DNA of 64,000 nucleotides from Hydrogenophaga sp. (lineage in GTDB: Bacteria > Pseudomonadota > Gammaproteobacteria > Burkholderiales > Burkholderiaceae_C). Under the pieces are notes generated by a model. That model searched no databases and had not been told where the DNA came from. It was given only the letters and a program-made list of their open reading frames with translations. Location of the stretch: positions 1-64,000 of the forward strand of contig NZ_JAOASO010000026.1 in NCBI RefSeq assembly GCF_030158645.1, in the 5' to 3' direction. Shown in pieces: positions 7,729 through 17,666 of this stretch; the stretch's first letter is position 1; every line of letters begins with the position of its first letter. The position numbers and the translations under genes were made by a program.

Positions 7729-8654
7729 GTCGGGGCGGTGTTTGAGGCGCTGGTTGCGAAGGCCTGCGCGGCCTGGAGGTGCGGAACGATGTGGTCGGCC
7801 AGCAAGGCGGCCACGCCGGGCGGCCAGTCGTGGCCCATGCCGTCGATGGACTCGAAGCGTGCACCGGCGATGCGGGCGGCGGTGTCCTGGCCACAGGCCA
7901 GCGGCACCAGGGGATCCGCCGTGCCGTGCAGGACGAGCGTGGGGCACGCGATGCCTCTGAGCACGGTGTGGCGACCGGTGTCGGACGCCACGGCAAGCAA
8001 CTGCCTCGCCACACCGGCGGGGTTGTGGCTGCGCAACGCATCGGCCAGCACGCGTTGCTCGAACGCCGGCACATCTTGCGGGAACGCCGGGCTGCCGATC
8101 AGGCGGAACAGGTGGAGTGCGTGCGCTGCCACGTGCTCGGGGCGCCGGCTGCGTGGGCGTTTGAGCAGGGCACGGGTGACAGGCGGGCGCGGGCCCGGCA
8201 GACCGGGCGCACCGCTGGAACTCATGACGCTGGTGAGGCTGAGCACGCGCTGGGGCACGGTGGCGGCCACGCGCTGCGAGATCATGCCGCCCATGGACAC
8301 GCCCACCAGGTGGGCGCGCTGCACGCCCAGCGCATCGAGCAGCCCGATGGTGTCCAGCGCCATGTCTTGCAGGCTGTAAGGCGATCGGATCGGCAGACCC
8401 AGGCGGGAGCGCACCAGCTGCCAGCCGATGTTGGGCACGCCCAGGTGGTCCAGCTGGGTGGAGAGACCGATGTCGCGGTTGTCGAAACGGATGACGCGGT
8501 AGCCGGCCTGCACGATGGCCTGCACCAGCGAGGTGGGCCAGGCCGTGAGTTGCATGCCCAGGCCCATGGTGAGCACCACGGCGGGGGCACGCTCGTCACC
8601 GTCGCTCTCGAATTCGAGGCGCAGGCCGTTGTGGGTGATGTTCAAGGCGGGCAT
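7725..8654 (-). CDS. Alpha/beta hydrolase
   Basis: A 309-residue alpha/beta-hydrolase-fold protein. The nucleophile elbow is GVSMGG (Ser about residue 114), the oxyanion-hole strand is [15 protein letters not shown], the acid is in [13 protein letters not shown] and the catalytic His in GMGHDWPPG (about 281). This arrangement is common to esterases, C-C hydrolases and aclacinomycin-methylesterase-like enzymes, and the substrate is not evident. The ATG at 8654 is used; the open frame runs 17 codons further upstream without similarity. It lies 1 base from the oxygenase gene upstream and overlaps queF downstream, so the three form an operon. Confidence 0.9.
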   Translation of the reverse strand: MPALNITHNGLRLEFESDGDERAPAVVLTMGLGMQLTAWPTSLVQAIVQAGYRVIRFDNRDIGLSTQLDHLGVPNIGWQLVRSRLGLPIRSPYSLQDMALDTIGLLDALGVQRAHLVGVSMGGMISQRVAATVPQRVLSLTSVMSSSGAPGLPGPRPPVTRALLKRPRSRRPEHVAAHALHLFRLIGSPAFPQDVPAFEQRVLADALRSHNPAGVARQLLAVASDTGRHTVLRGIACPTLVLHGTADPLVPLACGQDTAARIAGARFESIDGMGHDWPPGVAALLADHIVPHLQAAQAFATSASNTAPT

Positions 8655-8655
8655 G

Positions 8656-9513
8656 TCAGATGAACTCGCGTTCGCGCAGCCACTTGGTGGCGACCCATTT
8701 GTCACCCTCGATCACGGGCGCGCCGCCGTGCAACGTGCGGGTGGACGGGTGCGGCCGGTCGTAGCTGAAAAACACGGCGTTGCCGCGCACGGGTGCCACT
8801 TCCAGCCCCGCGTCGGGAAAGGTGGTGCCGCCGCCGCGCGCAGGTTCGCTCAGGTACATCACCAGCGTGGCCAGGCGTTGCCCGCCGCGCTTGAGGATGT
8901 TGGGCGTGCCGGGTTCGTCGGGGTCGAAGTAGTCGTAGTGCGGCTTGTACTCGGCGCCAGGGCGGTAGTGCAACACCTGCAGGCCTTCGCCGTGTTCCAC
9001 CGGCCAGTTCAGCAGACGGGCGATGCGCGCCTCGATGCGCGCGACCTCGGGCGTCTGCCCACGCGCGAAAAACGTGCCGCTGCTGGTGCGGTCGGGGTTG
9101 AGCTCCTCGCCGCCTGTCTTGGTGGCCACGGTGAGCGAGCGCGCCAGTTGCGGGCGGGCCGATTCGATCAGCGCATCGCATTCGTCGGCACCCAGCAGGT
9201 TGCCCAGCACCACCACCCGCGGTTGGCTGAGGGAGGCAATCACCTGGACCATGCGATCGCCCGCGTCGATCTGGCGGGGCGATCGGCTCAGATCGAGGTC
9301 GGGCAGGTGCCGGGCGCCTTCGCGGCGCAGCACCGGGGTGGACCGATGCGGGGCGGTCGCCGGCTCTTTCCAGGTGGCCTGCAGCGCCTTGAGCGCCACC
9401 GACTCCTGCCAACCCGACGCCACCATGGAGGCCATCACCGTCTCGCGCGAGAACCCGGCCGCGGCCTGCTCCACGATCCACTGGCGCAATTCGATGGTGA
9501 CGGACTGGTTCAT
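8656..9513 (-). CDS. 2-oxoglutarate/Fe(II)-dependent oxygenase, prolyl 4-hydroxylase-like
   Basis: A 285-residue dioxygenase of the P4Hc family. The C-terminal two thirds form the catalytic double-stranded beta helix: iron ligands His and Asp in YKPHYDYFDP (about residues 191-193), distal His in STRTLHGGAPV (about 263) and the 2-oxoglutarate-binding Lys in GDKWVATKW (about 274). The first 60 residues form a small helical domain (WIVEQAAAGFSRETVMASMVASGW). Bacterial members hydroxylate protein prolines, for example in EF-Tu, but the substrate here is not known. Start at the ATG at 9513, 10 bases after yaaA. Confidence 0.92.
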   Translation of the reverse strand: MNQSVTIELRQWIVEQAAAGFSRETVMASMVASGWQESVALKALQATWKEPATAPHRSTPVLRREGARHLPDLDLSRSPRQIDAGDRMVQVIASLSQPRVVVLGNLLGADECDALIESARPQLARSLTVATKTGGEELNPDRTSSGTFFARGQTPEVARIEARIARLLNWPVEHGEGLQVLHYRPGAEYKPHYDYFDPDEPGTPNILKRGGQRLATLVMYLSEPARGGGTTFPDAGLEVAPVRGNAVFFSYDRPHPSTRTLHGGAPVIEGDKWVATKWLREREFI

Positions 9514-9523
9514 GGCAGGGCCT

Positions 9524-10300
9524 TCAGGCTTTGGCCTCGCGGCGGAACACGAGGCGGTCAGGTCCGGAGGCGGCGGCGTTGAACCGGTAGCCTTCGAGGT
9601 CAAAGTGTTTGAGCTGATCGGGTGTGCTGACCCGTTGCTGCACCGCATACCGCACCATGAGACCGCGCGCGCGTTTGGCCATGAAGCTGATGATCTTGTA
9701 CCCGTCGGCCTTGCGCTCTTCAAACACGCAGGTGACCACGCGCGGCAGCAGCACCTTGCGGTCCACCGACTTGAAGTATTCCTCGCTGGCGAGGTTCACC
9801 ACCACCGGACTCACGTCGGCCCGGGCGCGTTCGTTGAGGTGGTCGGCGATGGTGCGGCCCCAGAACGCATAGAGGTTCTTGCCGTGGCTGGTGGCCAGGC
9901 GGGTGCCCATTTCCAAACGGTAGGGCTGCATGAGGTCGAGCGGACGCAGCACGCCATACAGGCCACTCAGGATGCACAGGTGTTGCTGCAGCCAGTCAAG
10001 ATCGGGCTCGGCCAGCGTCTTCGCGTCGAGCCCGCCGTAGACGTCGCCGTCAAAAGCCAGCACCGCCTGCTTGGAATTCCGGGTGTTGAACTGGGGGCGC
10101 CAGGCCTGGTAGCGCGCCACGTTCAAGCCCGAGAGCGTGTCCGACAGGCTCATGAGTTCGGCGATCTGCTGCGGCGACTGTTCGCGCAGCACATCGATCA
10201 GCTCGGCCGCCCGTTTCACGAACAGGGGCTGGGTGTGGGTGGCCACGTGGGGTGGCGTCTCGTGGTCGAGCGCCTTGGCGGGAGAGATCAGGAAGAGCAT
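9524..10300 (-). CDS. yaaA: YaaA (DUF328) peroxide-stress protein
   Basis: A 258-residue member of the UPF0246/YaaA family. It begins with the characteristic [12 protein letters not shown], and contains [30 protein letters not shown] and the C-terminal [13 protein letters not shown], all family signatures. In E. coli YaaA limits intracellular iron and protects DNA during H2O2 stress, and the fold binds DNA through a helix-hairpin-helix-like element. It appears to head the minus-strand operon yaaA - oxygenase - hydrolase - queF. A divergent VOC gene starts 231 bases away. Confidence 0.95.
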   Translation of the reverse strand: MLFLISPAKALDHETPPHVATHTQPLFVKRAAELIDVLREQSPQQIAELMSLSDTLSGLNVARYQAWRPQFNTRNSKQAVLAFDGDVYGGLDAKTLAEPDLDWLQQHLCILSGLYGVLRPLDLMQPYRLEMGTRLATSHGKNLYAFWGRTIADHLNERARADVSPVVVNLASEEYFKSVDRKVLLPRVVTCVFEERKADGYKIISFMAKRARGLMVRYAVQQRVSTPDQLKHFDLEGYRFNAAASGPDRLVFRREAKA

Positions 10301-10470
10301 GCTGTGAAGACGGGAGGAGGCGGGGGTCTGGACCACGGACGGTGGCCGGCTCGGACAGGTGGAATGCGCCCCAGAGGCGCTGACGATTATCGCCAACGCC
10401 ATACCTTGCCAGACAGCATCCAGGCCCCGGTGGTCAAGCGGCAAACTGGAGTGAAACGCAAGTGCTTACG

Positions 10471-10499
10471 ATTACGATAAGAGAAATGCATTGCATAAT
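10471..10499 (+). promoter_or_regulatory. Promoter/operator candidate for the VOC-monooxygenase cluster
   Basis: CATAAT (10494-10499) is a good -10 hexamer. ATGCA-T-TGCAT (10487-10497) is a perfect palindrome overlapping it, and a TTACGA repeat lies just upstream. This is what a repressor-controlled promoter would look like, but no regulator gene is adjacent. A match to the -35 consensus is weak. Confidence 0.35.
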
Positions 10500-10531
10500 G
10501 TTGAATCGCTTTGGCTTTTGAGGAGACCTTC

Positions 10532-11143
10532 ATGAACGCATCCACCTTGCCCGCCCCGGCACCGATCCAGCAGCTGCACCACTACGCCCACCGGGCGAAA
10601 GACGCCGAGGAAACGCGCCGCTTCTACGAGGACATCCTGGGTCTGCCGCTGTACCACATCATCCAGAGCGATCACGTGCCCAGCACGGGCGAGTACTGCC
10701 CGTACACCCATTTTTTCTTCCGCCTGCAGGACGGCTCGTTCATCGCCTTTTTCGACCTCGGAGACGACGAGGCCGCGCTGCCGAGCCCGAACACGCCGAA
10801 GTGGGTGAACCACATCAGCTTTCGCGTGAACACCGAGCAGGAGTTGGAGAACACCAAGGCTCGCCTGGAGGCCAGCGGCATCGAGGTGCTGGGTGTGACG
10901 GACCACCACATCTTCAAGAGCATCTACTTCTTCGACCCCAACGGCATCCGCCTGGAGCTCACGGCGCAGCTGGCCGACGAGTTCGAGATGCTGGAAGAGA
11001 GCAAGACAGCGCACGCGCGGCTGGCCGAATGGAACAAACGCAAGGAACAGTGGCGGCGCGAGCGGGCCGAAGGCAAGACCGCGGCACCGCTGAAGCCGCA
11101 GCAGAACGACCGGCCTGAAGTTGGCGGGCTTGTGAAGGGCTGA
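10532..11143 (+). CDS. VOC-family (glyoxalase/extradiol dioxygenase-like) protein
   Basis: A 203-residue vicinal-oxygen-chelate protein. Metal ligands of the fold are recognisable: His in QQLHHYAHRAKD (about residue 17), His in WVNHISFRV (about 93) and Glu in NGIRLELTA (about 144). A charged C-terminal extension of about 50 residues (ARLAEWNKRKEQWRRER) is unusual for a minimal VOC protein. A clear AGGAGA ribosome-binding site precedes the ATG at 10532. It is followed by an aromatic-ring FAD monooxygenase, so ring cleavage or handling of a hydroxylated aromatic is the likely job. The exact substrate is unknown. Confidence 0.85.
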   Translation: MNASTLPAPAPIQQLHHYAHRAKDAEETRRFYEDILGLPLYHIIQSDHVPSTGEYCPYTHFFFRLQDGSFIAFFDLGDDEAALPSPNTPKWVNHISFRVNTEQELENTKARLEASGIEVLGVTDHHIFKSIYFFDPNGIRLELTAQLADEFEMLEESKTAHARLAEWNKRKEQWRRERAEGKTAAPLKPQQNDRPEVGGLVKG

Positions 11144-11232
11144 TTTTTTGGCGTTGGCGTGGGTGCCACCGTTGTGCCCCGCACCACCGATGCGCGAAAC
11201 AAGGCGAAACGAAACACGAGGAGCAAGACTTC

Positions 11233-12957
11233 ATGACCGCGTACCGCGAAACAGCTCACACCAACAGCTACGAGTTCACCGCCGGCGCCGGCTACCAACT
11301 GCCCGAGTACCCGTTTGTCGAACCCCCGGAGCTGCACAGCCCCACCCCCGTGCGCCACCCGGTGGTCATCGTGGGTGGCGGCATCACCGGCCTCACGCTG
11401 GCCTGCTCGCTGGCCCAGCTCGGTGTGCGCGCGGTGCTGATCGACGAGGACAACACGGTGGGCGTCAAAGGCGCCTCGTCGCGCGGCATCTGCTACACCC
11501 AGAAGTCGCTCGAAATCTTCGAACGCCTGGGGCTGTACAAACGCATCGCAGCCAAAGGCGTGCAGTGGAGCGTGGGCCGCACCTTCGCGGGCGTTGATGA
11601 GGTCTACAGCTTTGACTTGCGTCAACAAGGCAACTTCCACCTCTCCAGCCAGCCGCCCTTCATCAACATCCAGCAGTTCTACATCGAAGGGTTTCTCGTC
11701 GAGCGCATTCAGGAACTGGGCGCGGTCGAGTTGCGATGGCAGAACCGGCTCACCGCGTTTGAACAGAACGCCGACTTCGCCACCCTCACGGTGGAGACGC
11801 CTGCCGGCAGCTACCGCATGGAAGCCGAGCAGGTGATCGACGCCACCGGCTCGAACAGCCCGCTGCGCAAATGGCTCAACGTGCCGTTTGACAGCAAGCG
11901 CGGCGATGACCGCTGGTGCATCGCCGACGTGCGCTTCACCACCCATCCACCGCAGGAGCGCCACACCTGGATCGAAGCCCCGTTCAACGACAACCGTGCG
12001 GTCTGGCAGCACCTGATGGCAGACGACGTGTGGCGCATCGACTACCAGATGGCACCCGACGCCGACCCCGCCTACGTGAGCCGCGAAGACGTGGTGCGCG
12101 AACGGCTGGCGCGCCAGTTCGGGTCCGATGTCGACGTGGAGATCGTCTGGGTCGGGCCCTACGCCTACCGCAGTGAGTGCGTGCACGCCATGCGCCACGG
12201 CCGCGTGTTCCTCATGGGGGATTCGGCCAAGGTGGTCAGCCCGTTCGGCGCCCGGGGGGGCAACACCGGTGTGGCCGACGCGGACAACCTCGCCTGGAAA
12301 CTCGCCGCCGTGCTCAGCGGCAAGGCCGACGCCGCGCTGCTGGAGAGCTACAACGACGAGCGCCTGGACGCGGCACAGCAAAACGTGTGCGTGACCAACC
12401 GCACCGCGCGTTTCCTGCGCGCAGCCGAGGGAGCGGAACGTGTCTTTCGTCAAGCCGCCATCGGTCTGGCCAAACAGCATCCGTTTGCCCGCTCCCTGAT
12501 CAACACCGGCCGCATGGCCGTGGCCAATCCCTATGGCCGCTCGCGTGCCTGCAGCTATGCCGCGACCAGTGCCGCAGGTCAGTCGGTGCAGAACGTGGGG
12601 TTTGCATGGGCCGACGGCTCGCAAGGCCACGTGAACGACCTGCTCAACTGGGCCCGCGGCGACCTGCTGGTGCTGGTGTTCGGCGACCTGCCGGGCGCCG
12701 AAGCGCAACGCCTGCGCCACCTGTGTCTGGACGCCCCCGTGCGCGGCGTGCAGGTGCTCGGCGCCAAGGGTGCGGCACAGGCGCTGGAGCATGTGCGCGA
12801 CGCCAAAGGTCATGTGCGGGGTGCCTGCCAGGCCTCTGCGGGCGGATGGGCGCTGGTGCGCCCCGACGGCTACCTCGCGGCCACCGGAGAAACCATCAAT
12901 GCCCAGTTGGTGCGGGCGATCGAACGATCCCTGGGCCTGCGCGGAGACCCAGCATGA
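11233..12957 (+). CDS. FAD-dependent aromatic-ring monooxygenase (PheA/TfdB/MhpA type)
   Basis: A 574-residue flavoprotein hydroxylase of the PheA/TfdB family. The Rossmann dinucleotide motif is VVIVGGGITGL (about residues 44-54), and the second FAD motif is GDSAKVVSPFGARGGNTGVADADNLAWKL (about 329 onward) with the typical GD dipeptide. The C-terminal 150 residues match the thioredoxin-like domain of phenol hydroxylases. Such enzymes hydroxylate phenolic rings using NAD(P)H and O2. The downstream DUF2783 start overlaps its stop as ATGA, and the VOC gene precedes it by 89 bases, so this is a three-gene aromatic catabolic unit. Confidence 0.9.
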   Translation: MTAYRETAHTNSYEFTAGAGYQLPEYPFVEPPELHSPTPVRHPVVIVGGGITGLTLACSLAQLGVRAVLIDEDNTVGVKGASSRGICYTQKSLEIFERLGLYKRIAAKGVQWSVGRTFAGVDEVYSFDLRQQGNFHLSSQPPFINIQQFYIEGFLVERIQELGAVELRWQNRLTAFEQNADFATLTVETPAGSYRMEAEQVIDATGSNSPLRKWLNVPFDSKRGDDRWCIADVRFTTHPPQERHTWIEAPFNDNRAVWQHLMADDVWRIDYQMAPDADPAYVSREDVVRERLARQFGSDVDVEIVWVGPYAYRSECVHAMRHGRVFLMGDSAKVVSPFGARGGNTGVADADNLAWKLAAVLSGKADAALLESYNDERLDAAQQNVCVTNRTARFLRAAEGAERVFRQAAIGLAKQHPFARSLINTGRMAVANPYGRSRACSYAATSAAGQSVQNVGFAWADGSQGHVNDLLNWARGDLLVLVFGDLPGAEAQRLRHLCLDAPVRGVQVLGAKGAAQALEHVRDAKGHVRGACQASAGGWALVRPDGYLAATGETINAQLVRAIERSLGLRGDPA

Positions 12958-13151
12958 ACACCCACCCCCACTTTCAAGACGCCGACGCCTTCTACGAACA
13001 GCTGCTCGACGCCCACGCGGGGCTCAGCCGCGAGGACTCGGAGCTGCTCAACGCGCGCCTGATCCTGCTGCTGGCCAACCAGATCGGCGACGCCGCTGTG
13101 CTCAAGGCCTGCGTTGACGCCGCGCGCGACAGGCCCACCCCATCGGCCTGA
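12954..13151 (+). CDS. DUF2783-family small protein
   Basis: A 65-residue acidic, helical protein (ADAFYEQLLDAHAGLSREDSELLNARLILLLANQIG) matching DUF2783. Genes of this family often follow FAD-dependent aromatic hydroxylases, and here the ATG overlaps the monooxygenase stop codon by four bases. It has no signal peptide or membrane segment. Its role is not established; an accessory or stabilising subunit for the hydroxylase is inferred from the coupling alone. Confidence 0.85.
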   Translation: MNTHPHFQDADAFYEQLLDAHAGLSREDSELLNARLILLLANQIGDAAVLKACVDAARDRPTPSA

Positions 13152-13236
13152 GGAGCCTGTCGAATAAAATTCGCCGGTATCCCCCTTTCCCCTGACGGCA
13201 TCCTGCGGGATGCCGTTTCCACTTCTGGCGCGCCCC

Positions 13237-16140
13237 ATGACCGACACCCTGAACCAACCCGGCCTGCAATCCCTGGCCAAATCGTTCGAACCCGCTCCAA
13301 TCGAGGCCCGCTGGGGCCCCGAATGGGAACAGCGCGGCTACGGCGTGGCGGGCTTTCGCGGCACGGGCGCACCCCAGGCGGACGCGCCCTCGTTCGCGAT
13401 CCAGCTCCCGCCACCCAACGTGACCGGCACGCTGCACATGGGCCACGCGTTCAACCAGACCATCATGGACTCGCTCACGCGCTACCACCGCATGTCCGGC
13501 GCGAACACGGTGTGGGTGCCGGGCACCGACCACGCCGGCATTGCCACGCAGATCGTGGTGGAGCGCCAGCTGCAGGCCCAGGGCATCAGCCGCCACGACA
13601 TGGGCCCCACGCCCGCCGAGGCGCGCAAGAACTTCGTGGCCAAGGTGTGGGAGTGGAAGGAAGAAAGCGGCAACACCATCACCACGCAGATGCGCCGCAT
13701 GGGCGACAGCGTGGACTGGAGCCGCGAGTACTTCACCATGGACCCGAAGCTCTCGACCGTGGTCACCGAAACCTTTGTGCGCCTGTACGAACAAGGCCTG
13801 ATCTACCGCGGCAAGCGCCTGGTGAACTGGGACCCGGTGCTGATGTCGGCCGTGTCCGACCTCGAAGTGGAAAGCGAGGAAGAAGACGGTTTCCTCTGGC
13901 ACATCGCCTACCCGCTGAGTGATGGCAGCGGCTCCCTCACCGTGGCCACCACCCGCCCCGAAACCCTGCTGGGCGACGTGGCGGTGATGGTGCATCCGGA
14001 GGACGAGCGCTACACGCACCTGATCGGCAAGACCGTGAAGCTGCCGCTGTGCGACCGCGACATTCCGGTGATCGCCGACGACTACGTGGACCGCGCTTTC
14101 GGCACCGGCGTGGTCAAGGTCACGCCCGCGCACGATACCAACGACTACGCCGTGGGCCAACGCCACAGCCTGCCCATCATCGGCGTGCTCACGCTGCAAG
14201 CCGCCATCAACGAGAACGCGCCAGCCAAGTACCAGGGCATGGACCGGTTTGTGGCGCGCAAGGCCGTGGTGGCCGACCTGGAAGCCGCCGGCCTGCTGGT
14301 GGAGACCAAGAAACACAAGCTCATGGTGCCGCGCTGCGCGCGCACCGGCCAGGTGATCGAACCCATGCTCACCGACCAGTGGTTCGTGGCCATGCAGTCC
14401 AAGGGCAACGAGAAGAACACCAGCGGCACATCGATTGCCGACAAGGCGATTGCGGCCGTGCAGTCGGGCGAGGTCAAGTTCGTGCCCGAGAACTGGGTCA
14501 ACACCTACAACCAGTGGATGAACAACATCCAGGACTGGTGCATCAGCCGCCAGCTCTGGTGGGGCCACCAGATCCCCGCCTGGTACGACGAAGCGGGCAA
14601 CGTGATCGTGGCGCGCAACGAAGCCGAGGCGCAGGCGAAAGCCCCGGGTCAGACGCTCGTGCGCGACCCCGACGTGCTCGACACCTGGTACTCGTCGGCG
14701 CTGGTCCCCTTCAGCACCATGGGCTGGCCCAACCAGAAGGACGGCGCGACCGAGGACTTCAACCTCTACCTGCCCAGCACCGTGCTCGTGACGGGCTACG
14801 ACATCATCTTTTTCTGGGTCGCCCGGATGATCATGATGACGACGCACTTCACCGGACGCGTGCCGTTCAAGCACGTCTACATCCACGGCCTGGTGCGCGA
14901 CGCGCAGGGCCAGAAGATGAGCAAGTGCGAAGGCAACGTGCTCGACCCGGTGGACCTGATCGACGGCATTTCGCTCGCTCCCCTGCTGGACAAACGCACC
15001 ACCGGCCTGCGCAAGCCCGAGACCGCGCCCAAGGTGCGCAAGCAGACCGAAAAGGAATTCCCCGAGGGCATTCCGGCGTACGGCGCCGACGCGCTGCGCT
15101 TCACCTTCGCCGCACTCGCTTCGCTGGGCCGCAGCATCAACTTTGACAGCAAGCGCTGCGAGGGCTACCGCAACTTCTGCAACAAGCTCTGGAACGCCAC
15201 GCGCTTCACGCTGATGAACTGCGAGGGCCAGGACTGCGGCCTGGAAGACCACACCAAGGCCGAATGCGCGGTGGGCCAACCCTTCCACGGCTACCTCAGC
15301 TTCAGCCAGGCCGACCGCTGGATTTCTTCGCTGCTGCAGAAGACCGAGGCCGAGGTGGCGAAGGGCTTCGCCGAGTACCGGCTCGACAACGTGGCCAACA
15401 CCCTCTACGACTTCGTCTGGAACGAGTTCTGCGACTGGTACCTGGAGATCGCCAAGGTGCAGATCCAGACCGGCGATGCCTCACAGCAGCGCGCCACCCG
15501 CCGCACGCTGATCCGCACGCTGGAAGCCATCCTGCGTCTGGCGCATCCGGTGATCCCCTTCATCACCGAAGAGCTGTGGCAGAAGGTCGCGCCGGTGGCC
15601 GGCCTGCCGGGAGAATCGGTGAGCATCGCGCGCTATCCGCAAGCCCAGCTCAACAAGATCGATGAGGCATCGATTGCCCACGTCACCAAGCTCAAGTCGC
15701 TGGTGGACGCCTGCCGCAACCTGCGCGGCGAGATGAGCGTGTCACCCGCCACGCGACTGCCGCTGTACGTGTTGGGTGACACTGCTTACATGCAGGCCAT
15801 GGGCCCGGTGCTGCAGGGGCTGGCCAAGTTGAACGAAGTGAAGGTGTTCACCGACGAGGCCGCATGGGCCGCTGCCGCGCAGGCGGCGCCGGTGGCCGTG
15901 GTCGGCGAAGCCCGCCTGTGCCTGTTCATGGAGATCGATCTGGCGGCCGAGAAATTGCGCCTGGGCAAGGAAGCCACGCGTCTCGAAGGCGAGATCACCA
16001 AGGCCACCGCCAAGCTGTCCAACGAAGCCTTCGTGGCCAAGGCGCCACCGGCGGTGATCGATCAGGAGAGAAAACGCGTCGCCGACTTCACCGCAACGCT
16101 GGAGAAGATGCGCGAGCAGCTGCAACGGCTGGGCACTTGA
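13237..16140 (+). CDS. valS: Valyl-tRNA synthetase
   Basis: A 967-residue class Ia aminoacyl-tRNA synthetase that charges tRNA-Val and edits mischarged threonine. The class signatures are LHMGHAF (about residues 65-71) and QKMSKCEGN (about 558-566). The CP1 editing domain lies between them ([10 protein letters not shown], around 240). The anticodon-binding domain follows, and the C-terminal 65 residues form the coiled coil of ValRS ([21 protein letters not shown]). The start is the ATG at 13237 (MTDTLNQPG); an in-frame start nine codons earlier adds nothing recognisable. Monocistronic. Confidence 0.98.
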   Translation: MTDTLNQPGLQSLAKSFEPAPIEARWGPEWEQRGYGVAGFRGTGAPQADAPSFAIQLPPPNVTGTLHMGHAFNQTIMDSLTRYHRMSGANTVWVPGTDHAGIATQIVVERQLQAQGISRHDMGPTPAEARKNFVAKVWEWKEESGNTITTQMRRMGDSVDWSREYFTMDPKLSTVVTETFVRLYEQGLIYRGKRLVNWDPVLMSAVSDLEVESEEEDGFLWHIAYPLSDGSGSLTVATTRPETLLGDVAVMVHPEDERYTHLIGKTVKLPLCDRDIPVIADDYVDRAFGTGVVKVTPAHDTNDYAVGQRHSLPIIGVLTLQAAINENAPAKYQGMDRFVARKAVVADLEAAGLLVETKKHKLMVPRCARTGQVIEPMLTDQWFVAMQSKGNEKNTSGTSIADKAIAAVQSGEVKFVPENWVNTYNQWMNNIQDWCISRQLWWGHQIPAWYDEAGNVIVARNEAEAQAKAPGQTLVRDPDVLDTWYSSALVPFSTMGWPNQKDGATEDFNLYLPSTVLVTGYDIIFFWVARMIMMTTHFTGRVPFKHVYIHGLVRDAQGQKMSKCEGNVLDPVDLIDGISLAPLLDKRTTGLRKPETAPKVRKQTEKEFPEGIPAYGADALRFTFAALASLGRSINFDSKRCEGYRNFCNKLWNATRFTLMNCEGQDCGLEDHTKAECAVGQPFHGYLSFSQADRWISSLLQKTEAEVAKGFAEYRLDNVANTLYDFVWNEFCDWYLEIAKVQIQTGDASQQRATRRTLIRTLEAILRLAHPVIPFITEELWQKVAPVAGLPGESVSIARYPQAQLNKIDEASIAHVTKLKSLVDACRNLRGEMSVSPATRLPLYVLGDTAYMQAMGPVLQGLAKLNEVKVFTDEAAWAAAAQAAPVAVVGEARLCLFMEIDLAAEKLRLGKEATRLEGEITKATAKLSNEAFVAKAPPAVIDQERKRVADFTATLEKMREQLQRLGT

Positions 16141-16242
16141 GCGAGAAAGAACTCGAGAGGAAAGGCGCAGGCAAGCCTCTCCGGCGAGAGGTGCCTTGAC
16201 CAAGAATGCCGCGGGACTGGCTCCGCCAGACCGCAGGCAGTG

Positions 16243-16309
16243 CCCCCCTTTCAAGGGGGGTCGCGCGAAGCGCGGCGGGGGGTTACGCCTGCTCTGCGCG
16301 GCGGGGGGT
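16243..16309. repeat. G/C-rich intergenic repeat element with hairpins
   Basis: The valS to 16309 gap holds CCCCCCTTTCAAGGGGGG (16243-16260), a perfect hairpin, then GCGCGAAGCGC and two copies of the 14-mer GCGCGGCGGGGGGT at 16270-16283 and 16296-16309. The second copy reaches the first base of the stop codon of the minus-strand gene. Elements of this look are scattered between genes in Comamonadaceae; dispersal in this genome cannot be checked from one window. Confidence 0.55.
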
Positions 16310-17349
16310 CAGCTCCTGTGCAACGCGATCGAGCCCCACTGCGAGGGTGTCACCGCCTGCGGATCCTCGGGCTCGCTGTACTCCAGGCTGTCCAGCACGG
16401 AAAAATCACTCACCCGCCCTTCCTGACCCACCGCGTGCGGCGAGAGGGTTTCGTGGATCCGGTGCGCCACGTACCAGCTCGCGCGCAGCTTGGCTTCGCG
16501 CGTGTGTGAACCCAGACGCGGCGTGAGATGCAGGTTGGGTATGCCGTGCAGGGGGGTGCCCTCGGCGGCGAACTGCGGGTTGGCACCATCCATCAAACAG
16601 GCGTCGATGCGCCCGTCGCACAGCGCCAGCGCCAGGGCATCGGCATCGAAGAGCGTGCTGCGGCTCACCCCCACCCAGAGTTGACCAGGCTTGCAGTGGT
16701 TGAGCAGGCGCTCGTTGATCCAGCCACGGAAACGCGAGGCATAGACCATCTGCAGCGAAATCGCGTCCGATCGCGACAGCAAGTCCTGCAAGGTGACAGG
16801 CTCGACGTTCAACTTGTTCCAGATGGAAGCAGCGTGGTGCACGGCGGGGTCGTAACCCAGCAAGCGCACGCCCAGGCTCTTGAGCATGGGTGCGAGGGTG
16901 TGGGCCACGGGCGCCAGTCCCAACAGACCCACGGTGCTGCCGGAGAGCTCCCGACCCATGCGCACCTGGGAGATCTTGCGGCCCAGCAGCGCGCTGATCA
17001 TGCCGCGGCGGTACAGCATGAGCAACCCGTACAGCAGGTACTCGGCATTGGATCGCACCGTGGCGCTTCGTGCCTGCAGCACGCGCACGTTGCGCCGGGA
17101 GCAGGCATCCAGGTCGGTGTTGTCGCTGGAGATCTGCATGCGCGCCACGATCTCGAGTTTGGGCGAAAAGTTCAGGAACTCTTCGGACACCACCACGTGG
17201 GGCGGCAGCACGATGGCGCGCGTTTTGTAGGTGGCCTTGCGCAACTCCACCGGATCGTCGCCCAGCTCGGGACGGTACGTAACCTCGTGCCGCTCCTGCA
17301 GCCAGGACAGGGCCTCAGGGACCAGAGGGTCAACGAGCAGGACTTCCAT
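16309..17349 (-). CDS. D-isomer 2-hydroxyacid dehydrogenase-like protein with altered active site
   Basis: A 346-residue protein with the overall layout of NAD-dependent D-2-hydroxyacid dehydrogenases: the substrate-domain pattern ISSDNTDLDACSRRNVRV and AEYLLYGLLML, the nucleotide-binding domain, then the return segment. The key residues have changed. The GxGxxG loop reads GLAPVA (about 143), the catalytic Glu region (normally D-V-F-E-x-E-P) reads DGANPQF, and the catalytic His of TPHxG reads TPRLG (about 282). The Arg in VSRST is kept. Dehydrogenase activity is therefore doubtful. The start is the ATG at 17349; the reading frame is intact, so this is not an obvious pseudogene. Confidence 0.8.
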   Translation of the reverse strand: MEVLLVDPLVPEALSWLQERHEVTYRPELGDDPVELRKATYKTRAIVLPPHVVVSEEFLNFSPKLEIVARMQISSDNTDLDACSRRNVRVLQARSATVRSNAEYLLYGLLMLYRRGMISALLGRKISQVRMGRELSGSTVGLLGLAPVAHTLAPMLKSLGVRLLGYDPAVHHAASIWNKLNVEPVTLQDLLSRSDAISLQMVYASRFRGWINERLLNHCKPGQLWVGVSRSTLFDADALALALCDGRIDACLMDGANPQFAAEGTPLHGIPNLHLTPRLGSHTREAKLRASWYVAHRIHETLSPHAVGQEGRVSDFSVLDSLEYSEPEDPQAVTPSQWGSIALHRS

Positions 17350-17374
17350 GAGAGCAGGCTTGTGCAAGCCGGCT

Positions 17375-17602
17375 TCAGCGGCGCTTGAGCAAGGTCAAGT
17401 GTTCGTCGCCCACCGTTTGCTGCTCAACCAGCAAATTGCCGGTTTGCTTGGCAAAGGCCTGGAAATCGCGGACCGAACCGGCGTCGGTGGAAATCACCTT
17501 CAGGGTCTGGCCGCTGTGCATGTCGGCCAGCGCTTTTTTGGCTTTCAGGATGGGCAGCGGGCAGTTCAAACCGCGGGCATCAAGTTCTTTGTCGGCGTGC
17601 AT
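17375..17602 (-). CDS. TusA/SirA-family sulfur carrier protein
   Basis: A 75-residue protein of the TusA fold. The signature ARGLNCPLPILKAKKAL contains the conserved CPxP motif, whose Cys14 carries a persulfide in TusA. In E. coli TusA passes sulfur from IscS towards 2-thiouridine in tRNA; several paralogues with other partners exist, so the symbol is withheld. It sits 64 bases from the Nudix gene upstream and 25 bases from the dehydrogenase-like gene downstream, all on the minus strand. Confidence 0.9.
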   Translation of the reverse strand: MHADKELDARGLNCPLPILKAKKALADMHSGQTLKVISTDAGSVRDFQAFAKQTGNLLVEQQTVGDEHLTLLKRR

Positions 17603-17666
17603 GGGGACTTTCCTTGGAATGGTCCATTCTAAGCGGCGCGTCTTTTCCATGCAGCGCGCTTTCGCG

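Noticed and set aside
13102-15288. 728-codon minus-strand frame opposite valS
   Set aside because: Shadow of valS, whose HMGH and KMSK motifs are intact on the plus strand.
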